Positions 44,169 through 53,899 of a stretch of 64,000 nucleotides of DNA are shown in pieces. The position numbers were made by a program, and so were the translations under genes. The notes below the pieces were generated by a model. That model was not told where the DNA came from. It ran no database searches and saw only the letters and a program-made list of their open reading frames with translations. Position 1 is the first letter of the stretch; every line of letters starts with the position of its first letter. This DNA comes from Streptomyces shenzhenensis. Its GTDB lineage: Bacteria > Actinomycetota > Actinomycetes > Streptomycetales > Streptomycetaceae. The stretch lies in contig NZ_PENI01000006.1 in the NCBI RefSeq assembly GCF_003688995.1, positions 310,001 through 374,000 of the forward strand, read 5' to 3'.

Positions 44169-44762
44169 ATGACCACACCCGTCTGCACCAGCGCTTCGGA
44201 CGCCGCTACGCCGGCGAGGCAGACCCGCCCCCACTCTCGGCTGCGCTCGAACGGGGGGACCCCCATCTATCCATCGTTCTCCTCGTACGTGAGGGACCGG
44301 CAGCCGGTCCTGTTGCGGACCGCCCGTTCGCTGACCGCGAACCCCAGCGACGCGGAGGATCTGCTGCAGACCGCGCTCACCAAGACGTATGTGGCGTGGG
44401 AGCGGATCGAGGACCACCGGGCGCTCGACGGCTATGTGCGCCGGGCGCTGCTGAACACCCGGACGTCGCAGTGGCGCAAGCGCAAGGTCGACGAGTTCGT
44501 GTGCGACGAACTGCCCGAGCCGGAGCCCGTGCCCGGCGAGGACGACCCGGCCGAGCGCCAGGCGCTGCACGACGCGATGTGGCGGGCGATCACCAAGCTG
44601 CCGGCGCGGCAGCGGGCGATGGTCGTCCTTCGGTACTACGAGGATCTGAGCGAGGCACAGACGGCCGAGGTGCTCGGAGTGTCGGTGGGCACCGTGAAGT
44701 CCGCGGTGTCGCGGGCGCTCGGCAAGCTGCGTGCGGATCCCGAGCTGGGGCTCGTTCGGTAG
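44169..44762 (+). CDS. SigE-family ECF sigma factor
   Basis: A 197-residue sigma factor. Region 2 is NPSDAEDLLQTALTKTYVAW and region 4 carries RYYEDLSEAQTAEVLGVSVG with a helix-turn-helix. It belongs to the short actinomycete SigE type (SigM-like extension absent). An extra stretch of about 40 residues precedes region 2. ATG at 44169 follows GGGAG; the GTG at 44160 is less likely. No anti-sigma factor gene lies next to it, so its control is not readable here. The upstream spacer has the near-palindrome TCAGGAGGTGTAG ... CTACAACCTGA at about 44070-44104. Confidence 0.9.
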   Translation: MTTPVCTSASDAATPARQTRPHSRLRSNGGTPIYPSFSSYVRDRQPVLLRTARSLTANPSDAEDLLQTALTKTYVAWERIEDHRALDGYVRRALLNTRTSQWRKRKVDEFVCDELPEPEPVPGEDDPAERQALHDAMWRAITKLPARQRAMVVLRYYEDLSEAQTAEVLGVSVGTVKSAVSRALGKLRADPELGLVR

Positions 44763-44763
44763 C

Positions 44764-44806
44764 GGGCTCTTCGCGGACTTTTCGCGGCTCTTCGCGGGCT
44801 CTTCGG
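44764..44806. repeat. Four tandem units of 10-11 bases
   Basis: GGGCTCTTCGC, GGACTTTTCGC, GGCTCTTCGC and GGGCTCTTCGG follow one another directly after the sigma gene stop. The units are one DNA helix turn apart. They lie 48 bases before the palindrome upstream of the CoA ligase gene. No coding frame is sustained. Confidence 0.6.
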
Positions 44807-44853
44807 GGGAACCGGGACGGGCCCGTGATGTGATCGATCGCTCGTCCCTAGTG

Positions 44854-44871
44854 ACATACCGATCGGTATGT
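44854..44871. promoter_or_regulatory. Perfect 18-bp palindrome, probable TetR-family operator
   Basis: ACATACCGATCGGTATGT is an exact 18-base palindrome, 58 bases before the start codon of the CoA ligase gene. Its ATACCNNNNGGTAT form is typical of operators bound by TetR-type repressors of acyl-CoA metabolism. No TetR gene is in the window, so the regulator is encoded elsewhere. Confidence 0.65.
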
Positions 44872-44929
44872 GCGCAGAATCGGGCCAGCCCTTACTGCCG
44901 CGTAGGCAATGTCGCCCCGGGAGGACGCC

Positions 44930-46585
<1,656 letters not shown>

Positions 46586-46589
46586 CCGC

Positions 46590-46643
46590 CGCGGTTCGCC
46601 GGCGCCCGAAGGGGCGCGGGGAACCGCGCGATCAGCCACGACG
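46590..46643. repeat. Hairpin with the common Streptomyces dispersed repeat sequence
   Basis: CGCGGTTC (46590-46597) pairs with GAACCGCG (46621-46628), and inside it GCGCCC (46602-46607) pairs with GGGCGC (46612-46617). The stretch GGGGCGCGGGGAACCGCGCG, followed by ATCAGCCACGACG to 46643, resembles a short sequence I know from many Streptomyces intergenic regions. It lies between convergent genes and may terminate both. Confidence 0.6.
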
Positions 46644-46695
46644 CCGCCGCGGACGCACGACAGCGCGTCGACGTCCGGCCTGTCCGGCGGAGCGC

Positions 46696-49600
46696 CTAGT
46701 TGGTGCCGATGCGTGCCAGCAGGTCGACGATGCGGGCCTGTACCTCGGCGCTGGTGGAGCGTTCCGCGAGGAACAGCACCGTCTCGCCTGAGGCCAGCCG
46801 CGGCAGGTCGGCCTGGTCGACGGCGGCGGTGTAGACGACGAGCGGGGTGCGGTTGAGCTGCCCGTTCGCGCGCAGCCAGTCGATGATCCCGGACTGGCGG
46901 CGGTGCACCTGGAGCAGATCCATCACGACCAGGTTCGGCCGCAGCTGCCCGGCCAGCGTCACCGCGTCGGCGTCGCTCGCGGCCCGTGCGACCTGCATCC
47001 CGCGCCGCTCCAGGGTCGAGGTCAGCGCCAGCGCGATCTCTGCGTGCTCCTCGATGAGCAGCACGCGCGGCGGATGCTGCTCGCTGTCCCGCGGCGCGAG
47101 GGCCTTCAGCAGGACGGCGGGGTCGGCCCCGTACGCCGCCTCGCGGGTCGCCTGGCCGAGCCCGGCTGTGACGAGGACCGGCACCTCCGCGGCCACGGCG
47201 GCCTGCCGCAGCGACTGCAGGGCGGTACGGGTGATGGGCCCGGTCAGCGGGTCCACGAACAGCGCGGCCGGGAAGGCGGCGATCTGCGCGTCGACCTCCT
47301 CGCGCGAGTGCACGATCACCGGACGGTAGCCGCGGTCGCTCAGTGCCTGCTGGGTCGTGACGTCCGGCGCGGGCCACACCAGCAGCCGACGGGGGTTGTC
47401 CAGCGGCTCGGGCGGCAGTTCGTCGTCCATCGGCTGCGGGTGCGGCGGGTCGGCGACCTCGATCGCGCCACCGGGACCGTCGAGCGGTTCGGGTCCCTCG
47501 GCGGCGTTCTCGTCCGGGGCGCCGATGGCGTACGAGCGTCCGGCGCCCTCGGTGCCCGGGGCGAGCCGTGACTGGCCGGCGAGCGACGGGTGCGTGGGCG
47601 GCTGCTCGGTCGGCGGGTGCGGACGGGCGCCCTGTTCCGTGCGCTGTTCCGTGCGCTGCTCCGTGCGCGCGGCGGGATCGGGCGGCGTGCCCAGTTTGCG
47701 CCGCCGGCCGGCGGCGTTCGGACCGTGCGGGGGAGGCGTGGCCGTCGGATGCTGCACCTGGGCCGCCTGCCGGCTGAACGGCACGCCCTGCCCCAGCGTG
47801 CGCACGCTGATCGCCCGGCCCTGGGTGGAGTTCGGGTCCACGGGGGCGTCGGCCGCCTCGGCGGGCAACGGCTGGGCCGTACGCGCCTGGGCTCCGGACT
47901 GCCCCGGCGGAAGCTGCGTGCCGGGCGCCGGGGTGTCGGCGCCGGGCACGGGCTGGACGGGGGGTGCCTCGGTGGCGGGCAGCGCGGCCGGGGGTGTCTC
48001 CGCGGGCAACGGCTGGGCCGCCGGCAGCAGACCCGGCTGCACCGGCTGTCCCGGCAGGGGGTGCTGCCCCGGCGCCGCCGACTGCGGCACGGGCTGCGCG
48101 GGCACCCCCTGCCCCGGGGCCGGCTGCACCCCCTGGACGGGTACGCCCGGCAGGGCCTGCGGAGCGGGGGCGGCCTGCGCCGCGACGCCCGGCTGAGCCA
48201 TGCCCTCCGCCTGGACCGGAACGCCCTGCGCGGGCGTGCCCGGCGCCGCCGGACCCTCTCCCGGCTGGGCCACGGCCCGCCGCCGACGGCCCGTCGGCGC
48301 GCTGGTCGGGTGCGGCTGGGGCGGGGTGTGGTCCTCGCCCTGGTCATGCGGTACGGCGTCGTGCCGGCCGTTGTCCCCCGGCCCACCGACGCCGGCCACC
48401 TGAGCCTGCCCGGCGACCGGCATCTGCCCCGGGACCGGAACCGGGACCTGCCCTGGGACCGGTGCTTGCCCTTGTGCGGGCACGGGCATCTGTCCCTGGG
48501 CCGGGACCGCCATCTGTCCCTGAGCGGGGACTGACACCTGCCCTTGCGCGGGCACGGGCATCTGCCCCGGGACCGGGACCTGCCCTGGGACCGGCACTTG
48601 CCCTTGTGCGGGCACGGGCATCTGCCCCTGGGCCGGGACCGGCATCTGTCCTTGAGCCGGAACGACGCCCTGCGCCTGAGCCACGGCCGGTACTTGCACC
48701 GGCACCTGACCCGGCGCCTGCCCGGTCCCACCCCCGCTGCCGCCGCCGTTCCCGGCACCGGGCTCGGGCGAGCGGTCCGCCTCGGCGGGCGGCAGGGCGA
48801 ACACCGTACGGGCGCCCGCCTCCTGCGCCGCGTTGCGCTCCGCCGCCGCGGCCAGCGCACGGCGCCGCCGCCCGGTCGGCTGCCCGCCCTCGGAACCGCC
48901 CGCTCCGGAACCTGCCGCCCCGGGGCCGACCGGAACCGGCCCGGCAGCCGGCGCGTTCTGGGTACCCGCCGGCGGCAGGGCAGGAGGCAGAGCCGCCTGC
49001 TGCTGCTCGCCGCCGTCGCCCGGGGCGCGCCGGCCGGCGGGCGCGGGCACGCCGGCCGGTGGCACGGTCCCGCCGAGGCCGGTGCCCGAGGCGGCGGTAC
49101 CCGCCGCGTGCTCGGCCGCCGTCATGACGGCGCCCTCGGCCACGCCCTGGTCCCCGTCCCCGGCGTCCTCGGCGGGGCGCCCACGCCGCCGCCCGGTGCC
49201 GTTGGACGCCTCCGCGCCCTCCGCCGGCACCGGCGCCGCCTCCTCGGCCGCCCGCCTCCTGCGCCGCCCGGTCGGCGCGGGCGCCTCCGGGCCGGCCCCG
49301 GACTCGCCGGGCACCTCGCTCTCCAGGAAGGCGTCCACGGAGGACCGCCGGGCCCGCCGCCGCCCGCCACCGGAGGTCTGCTCGGCCGGGGCGGGCATGT
49401 CGGAGGCGAGGGCGGGCAGAGCCGGAGCCGGGACGGCGCCCGCACCTCCGCCGATCGGCACTTCGAGCACGTACGCGCTGCCGCTCATGCCCGGCACCTC
49501 GTGCGTCTGCAGCACGCCGCCGTGGGCCCGTACGATCCCGCGCACGATCGGCTGGTGCACCGGGTCTCCCCCGGTGTACGGGCCGCGCACCTCGATCCGT

Positions 49601-51102
49601 ACCACCTCACCGCGCTGCGCGGCGGCCACCACCACGGTGTTGTCCAGGTAACCACCGGCGGACACGGGCGAGTTGCCGGTCGCGTCGACCCCGGCGACAT
49701 CCGCCACGAGGTGCGCGAGCGCGGTCGCGAGCCGCTGCGGGTCCACCTCGGCCTCGATGGGCGGCGCGTGCACGGCGAACTGCACCCGGCCGGGCCCGAT
49801 CAGCTCGACGGCACCGTCGATACCCGCGGCGACGACCGCGTCGAGCATCACCTTCGTACGGGTGATGTCGTCCGCGCCCGTGTCGAGCCGCTGGTAGCCG
49901 AGGACGTTGTCGATCAGCTGGGTGATGCGCGCGTAACCCGCGGACAGGTGGTGGAGCACCTGGTTGGCCTCCGGCCACAGCTGGCCGGCGTCGTCGGCGG
50001 CGAGGGCCGCGAGTTCGCGGCGCAGCTCGTCGAGGGGGCCGCGCAGGGAGCCGCCGAGCAGGGTGAGCAGCTGCTCGTGCCGGCCGGACAGCGCCTCGTA
50101 GCGGTCCTTCTCCCGCTCGCCGAGCGCGGCGTACCGCTCCTCGCCGGACGCCAGCTCCTCGGCGTGCCGCTCGCGCAGCTCCTCCAGCTCGGTCACGTGC
50201 TGCTGCCGCAGGGCGGTGAGGTCGGAGGCGTGCTCCTCGGCGAGCCGCTCGATCTCCTGCGCGTGCAGCTTGTCCGCGGTGGCCTTCTCGTCGGCCAGGG
50301 TGTCGTACGGCCGCCGGTCGGTGAAGGTCATCACGGCGCCGACCAGCTGGTCGCCGTCGCGCACGGGCGCGGTCGTCAGGTCGACCGGTACCTTCTTGTC
50401 GCCCTTGGACCACAGCACCTGCCCGCGCACCCGGTGCTTGCGCCCGGAGCGCAGGGTGTCGGCGAGCGGCGACTCCGGGTAGGGGAAGGGCGAGCCGTCG
50501 GCGCGGGAGTGCAGTACGAGGGTGTGCAGCTCCTTGCCGCCGAGTTCGCCGGCGCGGTAGCCGAGGATCTGGGCGGCGGCCGGGTTGACGAGGACGATCC
50601 GCCCGTCGGTGTCGGTGCCCACGACGCCTTCCGCGGCGGCCCGCAGGATCATCTCGGTCTGCCGTTGCGAGCGCGCCAGCTCGGCTTCGGTGTCGACGGT
50701 CCCCGACAGGTCGCGCACGACGAGCATCAGCAGCTCGTCGCCGGTGTAGCCGTAACCGTCGTACGCCTGCTGCCCGTTCTCCAGGTTCGCGCTGGTGACC
50801 TCGACGGGGAACTCGCTGCCGTCCGTCCGGCGGGCGACCATCCGCGTGGGCTTGGTCCGCCCGCGCGGGTCGATGTGATCGGGCCGCCGCATCGAGCCCG
50901 GGATCAGACGGGAGTCGAACTGGGGCAGCAGATCGAGCAGCCCGCGCCCCACCAGAGCGGTGCCCGGGGCCTCGAAGGCCTCCAGCGCGATGGAGTTGGC
51001 GTTGACGACGGTCCCATTGGCGTTGACCAGCACCAACGCGTCGGGCAGCGCGTCCAGTATGGCTGCGAGGCGAGCAGCGCCTCGGGATGGCCTGCTGCTC
51101 AC
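46696..51102 (-). CDS. Giant PAS/receiver protein with degenerate kinase core
   Basis: A 1468-residue soluble protein. PAS domains at about 8-120 and 145-265 are followed by a coiled coil (about 275-345). Next comes a kinase-like core (about 345-555), where the histidine expected before LRGPL is Gly (GGSLRGPLDELR) and the ATP-lid N box is weak. A Pro/Gln/Val/Ala-rich low-complexity region spans about 560-1215. Two receiver-like domains end it, one around LFVDPLTG and one with the Asp in LVVMDLLQV. It looks like a scaffold or sensor that no longer autophosphorylates in the usual way. The start ATG is at 51102. The gene lies alone between convergent genes. Confidence 0.8.
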   Translation of the reverse strand: MSSRPSRGAARLAAILDALPDALVLVNANGTVVNANSIALEAFEAPGTALVGRGLLDLLPQFDSRLIPGSMRRPDHIDPRGRTKPTRMVARRTDGSEFPVEVTSANLENGQQAYDGYGYTGDELLMLVVRDLSGTVDTEAELARSQRQTEMILRAAAEGVVGTDTDGRIVLVNPAAAQILGYRAGELGGKELHTLVLHSRADGSPFPYPESPLADTLRSGRKHRVRGQVLWSKGDKKVPVDLTTAPVRDGDQLVGAVMTFTDRRPYDTLADEKATADKLHAQEIERLAEEHASDLTALRQQHVTELEELRERHAEELASGEERYAALGEREKDRYEALSGRHEQLLTLLGGSLRGPLDELRRELAALAADDAGQLWPEANQVLHHLSAGYARITQLIDNVLGYQRLDTGADDITRTKVMLDAVVAAGIDGAVELIGPGRVQFAVHAPPIEAEVDPQRLATALAHLVADVAGVDATGNSPVSAGGYLDNTVVVAAAQRGEVVRIEVRGPYTGGDPVHQPIVRGIVRAHGGVLQTHEVPGMSGSAYVLEVPIGGGAGAVPAPALPALASDMPAPAEQTSGGGRRRARRSSVDAFLESEVPGESGAGPEAPAPTGRRRRRAAEEAAPVPAEGAEASNGTGRRRGRPAEDAGDGDQGVAEGAVMTAAEHAAGTAASGTGLGGTVPPAGVPAPAGRRAPGDGGEQQQAALPPALPPAGTQNAPAAGPVPVGPGAAGSGAGGSEGGQPTGRRRRALAAAAERNAAQEAGARTVFALPPAEADRSPEPGAGNGGGSGGGTGQAPGQVPVQVPAVAQAQGVVPAQGQMPVPAQGQMPVPAQGQVPVPGQVPVPGQMPVPAQGQVSVPAQGQMAVPAQGQMPVPAQGQAPVPGQVPVPVPGQMPVAGQAQVAGVGGPGDNGRHDAVPHDQGEDHTPPQPHPTSAPTGRRRRAVAQPGEGPAAPGTPAQGVPVQAEGMAQPGVAAQAAPAPQALPGVPVQGVQPAPGQGVPAQPVPQSAAPGQHPLPGQPVQPGLLPAAQPLPAETPPAALPATEAPPVQPVPGADTPAPGTQLPPGQSGAQARTAQPLPAEAADAPVDPNSTQGRAISVRTLGQGVPFSRQAAQVQHPTATPPPHGPNAAGRRRKLGTPPDPAARTEQRTEQRTEQGARPHPPTEQPPTHPSLAGQSRLAPGTEGAGRSYAIGAPDENAAEGPEPLDGPGGAIEVADPPHPQPMDDELPPEPLDNPRRLLVWPAPDVTTQQALSDRGYRPVIVHSREEVDAQIAAFPAALFVDPLTGPITRTALQSLRQAAVAAEVPVLVTAGLGQATREAAYGADPAVLLKALAPRDSEQHPPRVLLIEEHAEIALALTSTLERRGMQVARAASDADAVTLAGQLRPNLVVMDLLQVHRRQSGIIDWLRANGQLNRTPLVVYTAAVDQADLPRLASGETVLFLAERSTSAEVQARIVDLLARIGTN
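48420..48680. repeat. Tandem Pro-Gln-Val repeats inside the giant gene
   Basis: Within the gene at 46696-51102 the DNA repeats units of 12-24 bases that code for PVPAQGQM, PVPGQVPV and close variants about a dozen times. The units are multiples of three bases, so copy-number changes would keep the frame. These repeats are coding and have no CRISPR-like spacers. Confidence 0.8.
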
Positions 51103-51285
51103 GAGACGCTTCCTCCCTGTTACCGCACCTTGCCGACCGCTCGTGCCATCTTGCCAACCGGCCCGCAGCGTGTCACGCGAGGGAGTCTAAAGGCAGCGGT
51201 TGCGCTCGGGCCCCCGGATGAGAGGGAGGTCGCACGACGAAGTGACGGGGAACGTGTGACCGCATGCCGTCGGCGTCGCGAGACC

Positions 51286-51351
51286 TTCGCGGGACATCTG
51301 CGGGATTTCTACGGGACTCCTGTGGGACTTTTGCGGGACTTCTGCGGGACC
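51286..51351. repeat. Six 11-bp tandem repeats upstream of the giant gene
   Basis: TTCGCGGGACA, TCTGCGGGATT, TCTACGGGACT, CCTGTGGGACT, TTTGCGGGACT and TCTGCGGGACC run head to tail; the core is a conserved GGGA. The period equals about one helical turn and is not a multiple of three. The array lies in the 354-base spacer (51103-51456) between the SSI-type gene and the giant PAS gene, 184 bases upstream of the latter's start. Nothing else was found in that spacer. Confidence 0.85.
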
Positions 51352-51456
51352 GGGGATTCCGCCATGAACGGCCTGTGAACCCCCGGTCGCCGACAGCCGG
51401 GCCCGTCCGATCGCCCGATCGTCGGACCACCTGATCGTCCGGTCGATGGATTGTTG

Positions 51457-51990
51457 TCAGGACCCCAGGTTCGGCAGGAGCGGCACCATCCGGTCCCACC
51501 GGGTGATCTCGCACCCGTCACCGCGGTCGAACCTGGCGTCCACCGGGCGTCCGGCCCAGGTGCCGGTGACATGGGCTGTCGCCGGACCGCCGTACAGCAT
51601 GGTGCAGACGCTGCCCTCCGGGACCGGGGCGAACGGCTCGCTGCCCCAGTGGGTGTTCCGGTCGACGGCGGCGCAGGCGCCCCGCACGTCCGGGTGGGTG
51701 CCGGCGGCGGGGTGACAGAGCAGTTCGTACGTCCCGTCGCGCCCCGGGCCGGCGTGGCGCACGGTGACGATCAGCCGGTCGCCGAAGCGGCCGGGCCGGT
51801 CCTCGTCCCGGACGGGCGGCGGCGCGGAGGTGGCGGCGGAGGCGGCCCCGGCGGGGGCGGTCCCGGCGGCCACGGGAGCGGCGGCGACGGCGGGTGCGGC
51901 GGCGACGGCGGAGAGCGCCGTGACGGAGAGCGCGGAGGCGACGGCGAGGGCGACGGCGGTGCCGACGGTTCGCGAGGTGACCAGCAACAT
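51457..51990 (-). CDS. SSI-family subtilisin inhibitor-like protein
   Basis: A 177-residue secreted protein with a signal peptide (to about 38) and an Ala/Pro-rich spacer, then the SSI fold: LIVTVRHAGPGRDGTYELLC, GTHPDVRGACAAVD, VCTMLYGGPATAHVTGTW and RFDRGDGCEITRWDRMVP. The four conserved Cys form two disulfides. The reactive loop (CTMLY) suggests P1 Met, with one extra residue (GGP where DP is usual). Such inhibitors target extracellular subtilisin-like and transglutaminase-processing proteases during development. It is divergent from tRNA-Ser. Confidence 0.9.
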   Translation of the reverse strand: MLLVTSRTVGTAVALAVASALSVTALSAVAAAPAVAAAPVAAGTAPAGAASAATSAPPPVRDEDRPGRFGDRLIVTVRHAGPGRDGTYELLCHPAAGTHPDVRGACAAVDRNTHWGSEPFAPVPEGSVCTMLYGGPATAHVTGTWAGRPVDARFDRGDGCEITRWDRMVPLLPNLGS

Positions 51991-52161
51991 GACCTGACCA
52001 ACGCTTCAGACCGCCGGACGTTGCGCAGGCGGCCCGCCGACGACGAGGGCTTTGCTCTGTGGCCCGACTGCCTAGTACCGTGGGGGGCGATTGGTGACAG
52101 CACGCTCGACTGTGTCATCATCTGCACGCACCACTCGCGCGCTCGCGTGAGCGGTAGTGCT

Positions 52162-52252
52162 GGAGGCGTCGCCTAGTCCGGTCTATGGCGCCGCACTGCT
52201 AATGCGGTTTGGGCCTTAAAGCCCATCGAGGGTTCAAATCCCTCCGCCTCCG
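52162..52252 (+). tRNA. tRNA-Ser (anticodon GCT), second copy
   Basis: A 91-base class II tRNA. Acceptor stem GGAGGCG pairs with CGCCTCC, the anticodon stem CCGCA/TGCGG closes the loop CTGCTAA, a long variable arm follows, and the T arm is GAGGGTTCAAATCCCTC. The anticodon is the same as that of the gene at 13888, but the body differs. It is followed by a 19-bp terminator stem. Confidence 0.95.
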
Positions 52253-52259
52253 CACCTGA

Positions 52260-52299
52260 ACACCGAGGCCCCGGTCCACCTGGACCGGGGCCTCGGTGT
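52260..52299. terminator. 19-bp perfect hairpin terminator after tRNA-Ser
   Basis: The 19 bases at 52260-52278 (ACACCGAGGCCCCGGTCCA) pair exactly with those at 52281-52299 around a 2-base loop. It lies 8 bases after the tRNA. Confidence 0.85.
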
Positions 52300-52451
52300 C
52301 GTGGCCCTCACGCACCCCGCCATTTGGGTGTTTTCGCAGGTCACAAGGGGTGAGCGGAATGGATTTCACATGGCGGCGGCAGTCATGTAATGTTCTTCCT
52401 GTCGCCGCGAGCGGGCCGGAAGGACCAGGAACGGCAAGAAAAACAAAACAA

Positions 52452-52524
52452 GCACTCGTAGCTTAACGGATAGAGCATCTGACTACGGATCAGAAGGTTG
52501 CAGGTTCGAATCCTGCCGAGTGCA
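52452..52524 (+). tRNA. tRNA-Arg (anticodon ACG), attachment site of the integrative element
   Basis: A 73-base tRNA. Acceptor stem GCACTCG pairs with CGAGTGC, the anticodon loop is CTACGGA (ACG), and the T arm is GCAGGTTCGAATCCTGC. The integrase gene starts 92 bases further on and points toward the tRNA, the classical arrangement for an element inserted at the tRNA 3' end. The attachment core is probably within the T arm and acceptor, but the second copy is not in the window. Confidence 0.93.
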
Positions 52525-52532
52525 CAGCACGT

Positions 52533-52566
52533 CAGAGGCCCTGTGGAGTGATCCACAGGGCCTCTG
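52533..52566. terminator. Terminator between tRNA-Arg and the integrase gene
   Basis: CAGAGGCCCTGTGGA (52533-52547) pairs exactly over 15 bases with TCCACAGGGCCTCTG (52552-52566), loop GTGA. It can stop the tRNA transcript and that of the int gene coming from the other side. Confidence 0.8.
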
Positions 52567-52615
52567 TCTTATGCCTTGACGGCAGTGTTTGACGGCAACC
52601 GGATTCGGGGGTCGA

Positions 52616-53899
52616 TCACACGGCTACCGGGACACCGGCCGCGCCGTCATCGTCGTCCGGATCGTTGCCGTCACCCCTCAGCGCGTCGCCGACGCGATCG
52701 AAAGCGGAACGCTGGGAGTCGAGCCGGACGAAGGTGTAGATGTCCATGGTCACTCGGATCGAGCTGTGGCCGAGGACTTCCATGATCATGCGGGCGTCGG
52801 CGCCCTGCTCGTGGAGGAGCGAGGCGCAGGTGTGGCGCAGGTCGTGAAAGCGGACCTTGCGGACGCCGGCGCGGACGCACAGCACCTCGAAGGAGCGGTT
52901 CAGGTTGCGCGGCTCGATGGGGGTCCCGTTCTTGGTCGTGAAGACGAGTCCGTGACCCGTGCCCTTCCAGTTGTCCCCCGCGCCCTTCCGGTCGGCGATC
53001 TGCTGTGCGCGCTGGGCACGGAGCGCCGTGACGCACTCGGCAGGCAGGGCCACGCGACGGGCCGAGCGCTGAGTCTTCGGCGCGACGATCAGCAGTTCAC
53101 CACCGACGCGCTGTAGAGCCTGCCGGACCGTGAGGACGCCTTCGTGAAGATGGACGTCCGACCAGCGCAGGCCCAGCAGCTCACCGCGCCGCAGGCCGAT
53201 GCGCACCGCCAGCTCGTACGCGGCCCACAGGCGGTTGTCGCGGGCCGCCGTCAGGAGCTGACGCCCCTCCTTGGCGGTGAGCGGTTCGATCTCGCGCTTC
53301 GTTCCCATGCTCAGCTCCACGTTCCGGGCCACGTTGCGCGGCAACTCGTCCTCACGTACGGCGTGCTGGAGAGCGGCACGCAGGATCACCAGCAGGAAGC
53401 GCACGGTCCGGTCAGAGGGGAGCTTCTTGCAGCACTTCCGGAGGGCGCAGCAACGCCGCTTGTGCTCCGGCCGCTTCTTGTCCTTGCCCTGTGCGCAGCA
53501 CTGGCAGGTGACCGCCGTCTTCGCGAGGAAGGCGCGGATGTCGCGAGCGGTGAGCCGGACCAGCTTCTTCTTGCCGAACTCCGTGGTGACGTAGTTACGG
53601 ACGAGGGATTCGTAGTTGACGTAGGTCGTCCTACGGACCTTGCCCTTGGCGACGTTCGTCAGCCAGTACGCCAGATACTCGGCGATCGTCATCTTGCTGG
53701 TGGCGACCGGCAGACCGTTGAGGGAGTCTGCCTTGAGCTTGGTCAGCTTCTCGTGCGCCTCGTCCCAGGTCTTGCCGTAGACACTGCGCCGCTTGTACGT
53801 GCCGTCCGTCGTCAGGACGTACGCACTGCCCTCCCAACGGCCGTCCTTGCGCTGGTAGATGGTGCCCTCGTTGTTGGCGTTCTTCTTCGGCGTGGCCAT
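52616..53899 (-). CDS. int: Tyrosine integrase of the element
   Basis: A 427-residue site-specific recombinase. The N-terminal arm-binding region contains EGTIYQRKDGRWEGSAYV. A core-binding domain with an unusual cluster of seven Cys between residues 132 and 157 (CQCC, CC, CC) follows. The catalytic domain carries Arg237 (GLRRGE), Lys275 (KTQRSAR), His352 and Arg355 (HDLRH), His378 (LGHSSI) and nucleophile Tyr388 (MDIYTFV). It integrates and, with Xis, excises the element at tRNA-Arg. Its ATG overlaps the xis stop by 1 base. Confidence 0.95.
   Translation of the reverse strand: MATPKKNANNEGTIYQRKDGRWEGSAYVLTTDGTYKRRSVYGKTWDEAHEKLTKLKADSLNGLPVATSKMTIAEYLAYWLTNVAKGKVRRTTYVNYESLVRNYVTTEFGKKKLVRLTARDIRAFLAKTAVTCQCCAQGKDKKRPEHKRRCCALRKCCKKLPSDRTVRFLLVILRAALQHAVREDELPRNVARNVELSMGTKREIEPLTAKEGRQLLTAARDNRLWAAYELAVRIGLRRGELLGLRWSDVHLHEGVLTVRQALQRVGGELLIVAPKTQRSARRVALPAECVTALRAQRAQQIADRKGAGDNWKGTGHGLVFTTKNGTPIEPRNLNRSFEVLCVRAGVRKVRFHDLRHTCASLLHEQGADARMIMEVLGHSSIRVTMDIYTFVRLDSQRSAFDRVGDALRGDGNDPDDDDGAAGVPVAV

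Noticed and set aside
48420..48680. Repeats resembling a CRISPR array
   Set aside because: The repeats are in-frame Pro-Gln-Val codons inside a coding region and have no unique spacers of constant length.
48544..51378. A 944-codon + strand frame opposite the PAS/receiver gene
   Set aside because: It is the complement of the giant gene's repeat and sensor regions. No start signal or domain is present.
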